A DNA stretch of 64,000 nt from Tribonema minus (taxonomy: Eukaryota; Sar; Xanthophyceae; Tribonematales; Tribonemataceae). The notes beneath the pieces are model-generated. The model was not told where the DNA came from. It did not search any database and saw only the letters and a program-made list of their open reading frames with translations. The position numbers and the translations under genes were made by a program. This document shows, one piece after another, positions 33,001-41,733 of the stretch. Within the stretch, counting starts at the first letter, position 1; each line of letters opens with the position of its first letter. Location: the NCBI GenBank assembly GCA_017506865.1, contig JAFCMP010000379.1, positions 558,001 through 622,000 of the forward strand, written 5' to 3'.

Positions 33001-35540
33001 GATACGGATGAAAATCAGAACCGTGGAGCTGTGTTGCTGGGGGTGCCGGTGGGCCACAGCAGCTTTGTGGACGCATGGCTGCGCAGGGAAGCGGGTGCAG
33101 GCGGGGCAGGGGCTCGATTTGCAGAGCGATGCGCGCGCCTGACATCTCCGAGGGCTATGTTCAGGTTACTGCGCTACTGCGTGGTGCCTCGCATGACGTA
33201 CTGCCTGCGCACCATTCCCACTACGCAGACAGCGCCAGCCGCCAAGGAGTGGGATCGGGTCACGCAGTGGGTGCTTGAGCACTCAATGGGCCTGCAGCCA
33301 CCAGGCCAGACCTGGCGCCAGTTTGAGCAAAGTGGGGCCCACTTCCATCTGGCAGCGCACGGCCCAGCCTTACAGCAAGCGCGACTCCCAACACGGCATG
33401 GCGGCCTTGGCATTACCAGCGCCTGCGACATCGCTGATGCTGCGTATGTGGCGGGCACGTTGCAAGCGCTGCAACCAGCACTCTCTGGATGGGCGGGGGT
33501 GCTGCAGCAGGCGGCTCCTCAAGCGGCTGCAGACAACGCTGCTGAGGATGCGGCAACACAAGCGGCACCGGCAGCAGCGGCAGCAGCACCAGCACCAGCA
33601 GCATCAGCAGCGGCAACTGTTACAGCGGCAGCGGCGGTTGCCAGTGGAGGCGCGACCGCCCCGGCAGCGGCAACTGCATCAGCGGCTGGCCGCGCTTATG
33701 GCGCAGCCATTCCGGCAACACACGACGCAGCTGCCGCTGGATCAGGGGCCGCGGCGGCAGCACAGGCGGCACCAGCGGCAGCAGCAGCAGCGGCGGCGCA
33801 CGGCGCAACTACTCCGGCGGCAGCAGCAGCGGCGGCAGCAGCAGCTGCTCCAGCATCAGAGGCTGCTGCAGCAGCGGCAGCACATGTTGCACCTCAAGTG
33901 GCCTCGGCGGCATCACTAACTGCAGCATCAACAGCAGCGGCTGCGGGCATAGGCAATACAGCTGCTACAGGCCCTACTAGCCTAAGGGCTGCTGCAGCAC
34001 CTGCAACAGGAGCAGCGTCGGCAGGCGGCGCCGCAACCGTGCCGGCTGCGACAGCGGCAATGGCGGTGGCAGCGGCCAATGCGGCAGGTGCTGCACCAAC
34101 ACCTGCGGCAGCAGCAACACCACTGGCAGCAGCAGCAACGGCAGGCGGCACAGCTGCAGCACCAGCGCACGCAGCAGCGGCAGCCGTCAATTCAGGCGCT
34201 GCGCGTTCCACACCAGCAATGCTACAAGGCGCAGCAGCAGCAGAGGTGGCGCGCCTGCCCCTCATGCAGACGATCGCCACAGCTGCCACATCTCTACGTG
34301 CAGCAACAGGTGACAAGCTGGAACATATACTGCCACCAGCGCTAACGCCACTGCAGCAGCAACCACCTACGCAGCAGCCGCCGCTGCGGCCGACAGCAGG
34401 TGGTGGCACTGGTGCGGATGCTGCTTGCGTACTTGACGCCAGTGCTCTGCAGTTGCAGTGTAGCCTGAAGCGCCCCAATCAGAGTGCGCTTGCAGATGCC
34501 GTCGCTACCGAGCTTGCAGATAAGGTGGAGGCGGACCTGCAACAGCTGCCGCAGGGCACGCAACGCACGCAAGCACTTGCTCGATTCCGGTCGCAGCGCC
34601 ACATGCACTCGATCGGCATGGCATTCCTCAACGAGCCCATGTACTCCACAACGGCTTCGTTCGATGGCCTATCCTGGCAGCTGGCCGTCAAACGCGCCAT
34701 CGGAGTAGAGGAGCAGACGGCAGGCTGCAAGCTGTGCGGGAAGTCGCCGGGCGGCACCCTGCATGCACGGCTGTGTCAAGCGCCACGCGTCAAGGCGCAC
34801 GACACCATTGTCCACAATAGCGTCAAGAGGGCCACGCAGCGCCTCCTGCGGCAATACCTCAAAACGGGACTGGTGGACGAGGACTACACGCCGTTTCTGG
34901 GGTCCGCCGGGCCGCCGGGGAGTCGCAGGATGGACATCGTGCTGCCTGCCGACGCCTTCCCGGTGACCGGCTACGACGACCCGACACGCCACCTACCGCT
35001 CATGGTGGACGTTACCTGCTTCGAGGCACAGGTGGCGTCGCGGGCGGCGAAGACTGCAGCAGACCCCGAGCGATGCTGCCGCGACCAAGAGGCCGCCAAA
35101 ACTACCCACTATTCTGGTCATTATGATCAGAATTGCTACAAACTTGCCACATTGGCAATAGGGTCATTTGGCAGCATCGGGGAGCAGGGGCGGAAGCTGC
35201 TGGAGGCTGTGGCGACGGAGTATGCCAGCAGGATGTCAGTGCCCGGAGGAGCGCGCCCTAAAGCTCTCAAGGGCATCGCCCTGGCGCGCTTACGCTCGGC
35301 ACTGTCGGCAGCGCTCCACATGGCGTACTCTGGCCGTGTCATGACACACATGGCAGAATCCAGGGGGGGGGGGCACATGGAGGAGGACGTAGGGGAGGAC
35401 CCCGAGATGCCATTTGGCGGCGGCGGCGTTTGAGTGGTTGTCGTTGCGACACTTTCAGACTGTCATACGACATGTAGATTCCTTACAGCTAGATGCCAAT
35501 CATCTGGGCTTTTTCGCGCCCTGAGCGAGAATTAATAAAA
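30037..35540 (+). mobile_element. LINE A copy 1: full-length RLE-type non-LTR retrotransposon
   Basis: A 5,504 bp insertion defined exactly by comparison with the empty left arm and by the 11 bp duplication AGTACATAGAC on both sides. It has no LTRs, a 5' leader of about 57 bp, one ORF (30094-35433), a 107 bp trailer and the A-rich end ATTAATAAAA. The shared 5' sequence with copy 2 starts at TGCGGATAGGTATG (30043). The six bases before it (AGTACT) differ from copy 2 and may be added at integration. The insertion postdates the inverted duplication. Confidence 0.96.
30094..35433 (+). CDS. Retrotransposon ORF: zinc fingers, RT, zinc knuckle, restriction-like endonuclease (copy 1)
   Basis: 1779 codons, intact. 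Order: a C2H2 finger (Cys127, Cys130, His150, His155); a second Cys cluster (Cys185, Cys188, Cys211, Cys214); a Gly/Ser/Arg-rich spacer at about 290-440; reverse transcriptase at about 670-1000 with GPSGLRYSHL, MLDLKNAFNMV (Asp807), KQGDPAAPM and the YMDD box (Asp904/905); an Ala-rich low-complexity linker at about 1140-1410; a CCHC knuckle (Cys1545, Cys1548, His1557, Cys1561); and an RLE-like C-terminus with RRMDIVL (Asp1614), MVDVTC (Asp1639) and a Tyr-rich THYSGHYDQNCYKL segment. Fingers before the RT and a knuckle plus RLE after it are the architecture of R2/NeSL/Utopia-type elements, known for sequence-specific insertion. No APE, RNase H or OTU domain was seen. The product would nick the target and prime reverse transcription there. 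Confidence 0.93.
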   Translation: MKRISWRRREARIANSESAQKCKESDLACAQAQDISTSAADGNGACQQDDGTSGSSRATGDGRAAHKRKRVQNDGWSISDQTGEGEHTGGQSAVKRSRTGHNSLEQQPLMLDDEAGGGGSADPEYKCNLCDLVVKKGMSLLSLQQRLNAHIAAKHQRKHHSGTATTFLERSDLSTSHLQTIYTECALCKNLFHANKTFRVDSSDASAGKHCRKCRPITSPAAVAATLSTTASAAPLAPDASTATATTSLPQQQPACTPIGNPYAKGPAHAQQAPAAQAGGSSSSGSSKRPERGGSSATRGGRGRSGGRGRGNGGRVRSGSNDADISSSRATSGSRTGGGSSSGAGGGSAAGTKDSGAGNGRSSDASSRSGGASNSGSGARTQNGRGGRGSGRSSDSGGRGCGRGGRGGGGGGPRAAGAATAAAAPGPAGAAGGAGGLFTWTISTPAVAAVLDSISLDELCKLQFATTRSLARPRNRRYVGAALENAATHLLAHTMTMFVNAAREPDSAGRVQRLQRSTILHHLMPSLITSTDGAPGITRSDRIRMLARGELDRLVPALLAHARAHRRWRARQQTEAAINAYVLQCMGTRGGLQQAARFLQPKTVAIPDDDCFAAMQSKHPPAAPGEQLHELSGMVDQLVAKAADMPAELSLLQGEGIEPETVAKLIQRASPYSGAGPSGLRYSHLQDALRTSWGRHEFAAVLTRWLQTVMREAARLPDAFWQLHGAGRLTPLAEQQEDGTAKQRPIVCGEVLQRLCTSVYVADRKDFLAELLEPDGQYGVAVSAGAEKAAMAGKLAYELGHWQFMLDLKNAFNMVFVLAAAEWVAAQLPDFLDYFIGTYVRTRPRLLFQHVDGSTRIIMSQRGFKQGDPAAPMLFCGAIAQCLKRFNEAAAAQRARRRMGAYMDDANVRTGACTLTQDDIQAVAQLKQHFAEVGLELNLTKSRALPGRGHVVTDHERQLLQQLGVQLVGDTDENQNRGAVLLGVPVGHSSFVDAWLRREAGAGGAGARFAERCARLTSPRAMFRLLRYCVVPRMTYCLRTIPTTQTAPAAKEWDRVTQWVLEHSMGLQPPGQTWRQFEQSGAHFHLAAHGPALQQARLPTRHGGLGITSACDIADAAYVAGTLQALQPALSGWAGVLQQAAPQAAADNAAEDAATQAAPAAAAAAPAPAASAAATVTAAAAVASGGATAPAAATASAAGRAYGAAIPATHDAAAAGSGAAAAAQAAPAAAAAAAAHGATTPAAAAAAAAAAAPASEAAAAAAAHVAPQVASAASLTAASTAAAAGIGNTAATGPTSLRAAAAPATGAASAGGAATVPAATAAMAVAAANAAGAAPTPAAAATPLAAAATAGGTAAAPAHAAAAAVNSGAARSTPAMLQGAAAAEVARLPLMQTIATAATSLRAATGDKLEHILPPALTPLQQQPPTQQPPLRPTAGGGTGADAACVLDASALQLQCSLKRPNQSALADAVATELADKVEADLQQLPQGTQRTQALARFRSQRHMHSIGMAFLNEPMYSTTASFDGLSWQLAVKRAIGVEEQTAGCKLCGKSPGGTLHARLCQAPRVKAHDTIVHNSVKRATQRLLRQYLKTGLVDEDYTPFLGSAGPPGSRRMDIVLPADAFPVTGYDDPTRHLPLMVDVTCFEAQVASRAAKTAADPERCCRDQEAAKTTHYSGHYDQNCYKLATLAIGSFGSIGEQGRKLLEAVATEYASRMSVPGGARPKALKGIALARLRSALSAALHMAYSGRVMTHMAESRGGGHMEEDVGEDPEMPFGGGGV

Positions 35541-35551
35541 AGTACATAGAC
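35541..35551. repeat. Target-site duplication, 3' side of LINE A copy 1
   Basis: AGTACATAGAC directly after the element end ATTAATAAAA. Confidence 0.95.
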
Positions 35552-37542
35552 CTGCAGCGTGCAATTCCAGATCACATATCAATGCGTCTTCCCCGACGTG
35601 CCGTGTCTCACATGAAGTTCGTGGCCACCATCACAACGGCTGCTGCTGCTACTGTTGCTGCTGCCGTTGATGCCGCCGCCATTGCCAACATCATTGCGGA
35701 GGTGCGGCGGCCGCTTTTGCAGCCGAGCCTCAGTCTCGTTCACCTAGTAGTACCCATCACTTTGAAGGCAGCCATAAGACAGCAAGTGCATGCGAAGCTT
35801 TAACATGCAGAGCTCATTGCAGCGTGAGACAGCATGATGAAGGCAAGTGCGAACGCAGCTGCTGGAGGCGCTGCAGGTCGTGGTGTGGGCTGTGGTTGTC
35901 AAGAGTGGCAGAAGTAGGGGAACTGGGGTGCGCTAGTCTCCTGATGTGTGCGTGCCGTGTGTGTAGCTGCTACCAGCCGCTGTCGACTACTCGACCCGCT
36001 CCTACCTAGACCCGTGATGCTGTGAGAAAGGGTGTCACGGTGCCCCCTAACTCCCTTCTAACCTAAGTAGGCCACCATGGTTGGCAAGGACAAGCAGAGC
36101 AACGCGCTAAGGCTTACAATAGCATGGTTTTACAGGTGTTGAAGTGATTAGCATGAAGCATCTGTGGCAGAATATGGCATAAAGCCAGTGTTGCAGAATA
36201 TGGCTAAATAGCCCCCTCCAACCCTAGGGTCGCCTCACAACACACGCCCCCTGCATGGCGCATCCACACACAAGTGGTAAGCCATATACAGTTTGAGGCG
36301 CACCCTGGCGTCTATCAGCTACACTGTGGCTGCAAACAACTTGAATACGTGCTGGCTGCACACCCAACACGGTGATTTGAAAAGCATGCTGCATGCACAA
36401 GGAGCATTTTATGACAATGCTAGATAAACTCAAGTGGCTCAAACATTGATGCACTGGGGTCATACAATTTTATCATAGGTAAAACTCTTAAGATGTACAC
36501 TCAAGCGTGGTCTGCAAAGCTTGATGAGCCATGCGCACTGCACCACATGCACTTGATCAACTGCAGCTATGGAGATGACATATATCTGCCAGTGCCACGA
36601 CTGAGAGCGCCATGCAGCTACTGCTACAAGTAGAACAATTGTTAATGTATGCGCCCAAACTTAATGGTACTGCGCAGCATCTCCTGCTATGCGCCCCCAA
36701 CATAATGGCACTGCGCAATTTGTCTCCCGCCCCAGCGCTTGTGTCACACGCGTTGAAAAATTGTGCATGCGCTAACAAAACAATAGGGTGGGCCGGTGGC
36801 GGGTGAGTTTGTGCGCACAGGTGTTGTCAATGCAACGCATCTCGGTACCTGTACGACATTCGCCCCCAGACACTACTGCTGATGCTATCCAAGCGGCGTT
36901 GTGTCCAAAGCGTACAGGCCCAACACTGAACCTGCAAACACGCTACTGTGCACAGCTCAATGCGACAATGGGCTGAGCGCTGCCATGTGCAATAGACACA
37001 GCTGAAAGCGCCCCCATGAGCTAAGCTACCCAAGCTGCGCTGGTGAGACACATGGCGCATATAGAAGAGCTGCTGCCGTCTGTTTCACAAATGTCAGCAC
37101 CGACAACACCTGGGCGCACAGAAGCCTTAATCAGGGTTGGGGCTGCTGTGCGCTCTGCCGCTGCCCCGGAGCACAGGTTAAGCATTGACACAGTTGTTGC
37201 TCCTTGCCCAATTTTCTGCCCGTCACAAATATTCTCTTGAATTCTCAAGCAATGCAACTTGTCAGCACATCTGATTCGGCACTGCTGCGAACCCCGTCGC
37301 TGCTGCCACTGCCCGCAGCTCGGATCAGCCTGATTTGACGCTAACCCAACCCTAACCCTATGTACACAGTCACACCATTGAAGCAGGAATTGAGTCAGTT
37401 TTGTTGAGAACTGTTGCATATTATGCAGCACCCTCTGGTACATCAGGGAAAAAGACATGCCCAGGTGCGTGATGGGCGCCTGATGGGCGCCTGCCTCAAT
37501 CAGGCACCCGATGGGCGTCCATCAGGAGAGCCGCCCCGATGA
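35552..37542. other. Right-arm segment with no confident gene
   Basis: Matches about 11289-14089 of the left arm minus its 797 bp insertion. A 73-codon Ala-rich frame (35582-35803, mirrored at 13838-14059) rests on CTG/GCC-rich sequence and has no family match. The 797 bp element's empty site is at 36494/36495. Confidence 0.45.
37341..37360. repeat. Short interstitial telomere-like motif (right arm)
   Basis: CTAACCCAACCCTAACCCTA, the reverse complement of the left-arm motif at 11471-11490. Confidence 0.6.
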
Positions 37543-38108
37543 GTGGGGCATAGAGTCCTGCGAGATCGCAAAGGCCGGCCAGGCTCACTACAGTACCTGG
37601 TGAGGTGGGAAGGCGAGCACATTGCAGATAGCTGGGAGGATGCCAATATGTTAGATGCATGCGAGCATGCAACGGCGGTGTACAGGCATACAGCAACTGT
37701 AGCGGGGGTCGACATTGGTGATGCTGGCACCAGGGTGGTGCAAGGGCGTATCAGGCAGGCGCGCGAGCGCACGCATGAGGGCGGCCCATTGTCACCTAAG
37801 CTGCCAGTGGGGGCAGGTATCGACTGCCAGCGGGGGTATTGCAACTCAGAGACTGCCCATCTTTTGAGATGATGCGCAGCACAGAGATGATCGGGGTGCG
37901 CGTCCTTATGCGGTGGCGCTTCCCGGACAACAAGGATGGCGAGCGTCTCCAGTGGTGCGAAGGCATCATACGCAGGGGCGTTTGTGCCCTCGCAGGCGAG
38001 CGTGGGGGGAAGCCAAGCCGGCGCACGAAGCGCGGCACTGCTCGGGTGTATTTCTTTGGCGAGCCGTGGGCGCGTAAAGTGCCGCTCTTGCTCAACAAGT
38101 ATACATGA
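37543..38108 (+). pseudogene. Chromodomain / integrase-tail relic (right arm)
   Basis: Mirror copy of 10723-11288. The chromodomain frame (37543-37872) has the same residues as the left-arm copy, and the tudor/agenet-like frame (37839-38108) differs only near its end. A stop just before the chromodomain frame separates it from any upstream integrase sequence. Both frames lack a full domain set, so an independent function is doubtful, though equal preservation in both arms could also mean host exons. Confidence 0.5.
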
Positions 38109-39926
38109 GCAATTGATGCGAGCAAATGCGTGGGTCTTGTTCGGCACAAACAACAAGATCATTGCTCTCAAGAAGATTAAGGCAGGCGGGGCCGCCTGAA
38201 GAGAGGGGGGGTCATAGCAGTTTGTGACAGGCAGTCGGCGAGGCGCAATTGTTGTCGCACCTTTTGCTTCTGCGCATTAGCCTGCGAACGCATAGTACTC
38301 TGCTACGCAGGTCACAGGGGGGCGTTCGGCCTAAGTTCAACTGATCAGTGGGGAGGGGTTAGTGCATTGCACTATGTACTACAACATTGGTGCTTGGGAC
38401 GAGCACCGTTGTAGTGGGGGCGACTGTTAGGGTTGAAGCCTTGAAGTTGCGCACAGGAAATTGCTAGACAGTGGGGATAATACTTGAAGATTCTTGGCCA
38501 ATCCTAAGGCCAGTTCTGAAACTGCAAAGTGTGCTTTGAATGCTTGGTTCAGAGCCTTGGGGGAGCTGTAGCGACAGCTTGCAAGGTAGTAGATTGCAGC
38601 ATAGCGGATTTGCTGTGCATTGGTATTGCATTGACAGTAGTGTCGCTTGGAGAGGGCTGCAGCATGGGGCTGTAGCTGTGGGGGCAAATAGAGGTTTGGG
38701 CTTTCTGGGACTTGATCACCCTTGCATCTCTACCTGCTGCTTGCTATCACCACGTTTGAATAAGCACCAGCCTCAGGCTGCTAGCTCTGTAGGTTCTGCC
38801 TACAGCTGAGCCCAACTTCACACTCAGTCTGGCAATGGTTGGCGATCCAGTAGTAGACTGGTGTCGCAGGAGACATTGCCTTCTCTGGGAGGAGGGGGAT
38901 GTGTCGCCTCCTTCCTTTTCGGGGCAGTGTTTACACTGCAAACTTTAAATTTTCTTTGCAATTCGTCTCCACCTTGCCGCGGTGCGAAGGCTTAGGCATG
39001 CTCGTTGCCGTACCAAGCAAGACCTTGAGGTGTCAAGTGTAACTTGGCGGTTTTATCCGGCTGACCCTTTCTTCTCAAGCCTACCATTTCCTTAGTTCCA
39101 TTGTGCTGCTCATCTGCTGTCTCCACGTGCGCAGATACGCGAGACGACAGGTGGCAGTGACACTGCCTAGCAATCATATCATTGCTCACTCGATGGCCTT
39201 TTGCAGGCACTTGGGCCTGTCTTTTATCAGCGTGTCATGCTTTCCACACGCACATTGCTGCTAACATTTCCTGGTGTTTTCCGCAAAGAACATTGTCGTG
39301 CAGGGAAGCTGAAGGCGGAGCGCATTGCATTGCCTGTCACCAACAGGTAGTCACCGCCAGCCCAGATCTTCAGTGCAAGCCTGGCATCTGCCACCAGACG
39401 CTGCAAGAAGTATGTAGCTGTGTGCTACTACTATAGAGGTCAAGGGCGGAGTTCAAGGATGGCTGCATTGCCTTAGGGCAACAGCTCCACATAGGCGTGA
39501 GCTCCAAGTTACTGCAGGATAGCCAGTATGGTAGCAGTGGTGCTACTTAGAGGTGAAAGCAATCTTGCTGCAGGCAGCGGCTACATACCATTGGGCTGTC
39601 CTATCGCTTCGAGCACCGCCAGGTTATTGTCATGATAGGGCCTGGACATGGCATGGTATGTAAACAACTCTCCGCAGCTTACTGATTCAGTTATCCTTCT
39701 GATTTTTCAGTGCTGTTGCCGGCACCCTGTTATAGAGGCAATGCTCACGATCCAATGCTGCATTGCGATAGGGCATCACCTGATGATCACTGACATGGTG
39801 ATTACAGCATGCACTTCATCCAGAGATTTTTAAGTGCGCGGATCAAGAGCATGATGGCATGTTTGGGATTTGCAGACGTGTTCTGGCACCATCCATCTGC
39901 TTGTAGCGCATCGCACACCATGTACT

Positions 39927-39948
39927 TATGATCTTGTATTTATAGCAG
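39927..39948 (-). mobile_element. LINE B-type 3' tail relic
   Basis: Read on the minus strand: GCTATAAATACAAGATCATA followed by AGTACATGG. It resembles the LINE B end near 974-1000 and the tail at 63647-63668, again with GTACAT next to it. It lies about 120 bp outside the right arm. No matching coding sequence was recognised upstream. Confidence 0.45.
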
Positions 39949-40660
39949 CCCCAAGGTGGGCTTGATGCGTTGGATAAGATTGCAAAAAACTAAAACCGGA
40001 CGGGCCCTTAGAGCCCTGCGTTGCAGGCTTGTACTAGACTCATGGGGGGTAGACACAGCGGCACCCAGTCTGAGCCACACCTATCGTAGCCGATGTCTCC
40101 ATCTCTTGAGCGAAAACGCCGGAGGACCGCGGTTATGCCTCTAGTATACATTTGGGCCAGAGGCGCCCGGTCCTCGATTCCTTGCATAAGCACGCCGCTG
40201 ACGTGCCTGGCCGAGGCTCTCTTTCTTGCGTGTTCAAGCAAACGATATGCAGTGTGCCCTGATGCTATCCGCATCCCCATGTTCCAATATCCCCTGCTGC
40301 TGCCCAAAGCCGTATCCTCACCACACGCGACTCCGCAGCTCCTGCTCACAGTCAGAGCCAGCATCTCCCATCCCCTAGCTGCCTGATGCACCCTCGCCAC
40401 CATCAGCGCCACCGCAAGCGCTGCCGCACCTCTCGTTGCTAACGAGCAGCTGGTGTGTACTGCACAGTGGCAATTTGCAATGCTTTGAACTGCATGTCCA
40501 GCTATTCACAGAAGGCTGTACTGCGGCTGTTGTGTTGTGCTGCACTGCGGCTGTTGTGTGGTGAACCAACTTGCGATACACCCCCAAATCGCCCACTACC
40601 ATTCAAAAAGAGTTGCCTGTTATCCCTTCACTTCCTCCCATGCTGCTGGATCACTTGTAC
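39949..40660. other. Intergenic, no supported gene
   Basis: A minus-strand open frame of 134 codons exists here (40008-40412), ending in a Cys/Gly-rich tail, but it has no recognisable domain or splice context. It may be the decayed body belonging to the tail relic at 39927-39948. Confidence 0.3.
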
Positions 40661-40830
40661 TTTTATTCTCGCTCAGGTCGCCAGAAAGCCCAGATGGTGC
40701 ATATCCAAATCGCAAAAAGAATCTACATGTGTCTTTGTGAACATCTAGAAAGTGTCAATCTGTCCTGACTCCGCCATGTGTGCCACGACACGCAGAGAGT
40801 ACGTCATGTGGAGCGCCGCTGAGAGAATTG
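40661..40830 (-). mobile_element. Decayed, truncated LINE A 3' fragment
   Basis: The plus strand reads TTTTATTCTCGCTCAGG, AAAGCCCAGATG, GAATCTACATGT, GAAAGTGTC, CCGCCATGTGTG and GTACGTCATGTGGAGCGC, in the same order as the last 250 bp of LINE A copy 2 (58110-58345), with a deletion in the middle and many substitutions. Its 3' end abuts GTACAAGTG. It is therefore an old 5'-truncated insertion. Confidence 0.85.
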
Positions 40831-41733
40831 AGTGTATGCACGCCATAGATGTATATGCATAGCGAAGCAACGCCATTCCCATTCTGATCATCACGCTGTT
40901 TTGGCCAGTTGCTCAATTCTTTAGCACTGTGACATCAGTTGAGTTTTTGATAAAAAATGACCTCCAAATATTGTTTGCCTTGCTGTGCGGTCTGGCCATG
41001 TGGGGTTCAATGTACGGCAATTCCACCAGCTATGAGCACTTGCCAATCGATACAAATACAGTGCCTGCCACGCTTTTGAAACACTCTCGAATGAACACAA
41101 AACAGTAGACATTTCATTCAAGTTGAAAGAGTGTCTTGGCAAAATGCCTACATAGTGTACCAAATCAATACAGGCAGGTGGCGTGCTGCTGTTGCTTTAT
41201 AAAGCACACTTTGGCTATGTAGCGAGTCATGCAACCTTAGAGAGCTTCGCTTGAGTGCTCACCATATGCACCACAACCTGACCTCTCTTGCTTCATGACA
41301 AGATTAACACACACCACTGGAAGCTTTCTACAACAACGGTATCAAAGACATGTAGCTGTGTGACAAGATCAACACACAACACCGAAAGCTGCCCGGAACA
41401 ACGATAGTATATACATCAGAGACAATGCACCAACAAGCAGCAGAAGGAAGAGGACATTGAGGTTGAAGTGCTTTTCATTATCTAATGTGATGTTTGCTAA
41501 TCCATTTCCGCAAGTCTGTCTGATGTTGCTTCTAGTGTCACCTGAGGGTTTCTGCATCTGTGCAGTGTGTATTTTCTTGCTGCAGCTACATCTGGCAGCT
41601 GGACTGTGGTCAAGTCAACTCAACTGCAGTCAACACATACAACCAAGCTACATGGTACAGAGCATTGGCCCTCTCTTGGGTGGTCAAAAAGCGCTGCCGG
41701 CGTATTTGCGTGCATCACTCGGTGGTCTGTCCC
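40831..41733. other. Intergenic, downstream of CYP38-like gene
   Basis: No open frame with coding character or RNA gene recognised. A near-repeat (ACAAGATTAACACACACCAC and ACAAGATCAACACACAACAC) occurs about 65 bp apart near 41300 and 41365. Confidence 0.4.

Larger units (their letters stand above)
23650..39809. repeat. Right arm of giant inverted repeat
   Basis: Reverse complement of 9014-20474 with scattered point differences and small indels. It holds the 5.5 kb LINE A insertion (30037-35540) absent from the left arm, and lacks the left arm's 797 bp element: the empty site is the junction 36494/36495, read TTAAGAT then GTACACTC. The kinase proteins in the two arms differ by one residue, which points to a young duplication or active homogenisation. 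Confidence 0.92.

Noticed and set aside
31236..34478. Many long frames on both strands inside LINE A
   Set aside because: They arise from GC-rich, Ala/Gly-coding repeats in the real ORF and lack domains.
9014..39809. Palindrome as a simple sequencing hairpin artefact
   Set aside because: A fold-back read chimera would give identical arms; these carry different insertions and point differences. A haplotype mis-join remains possible and is noted in the findings.
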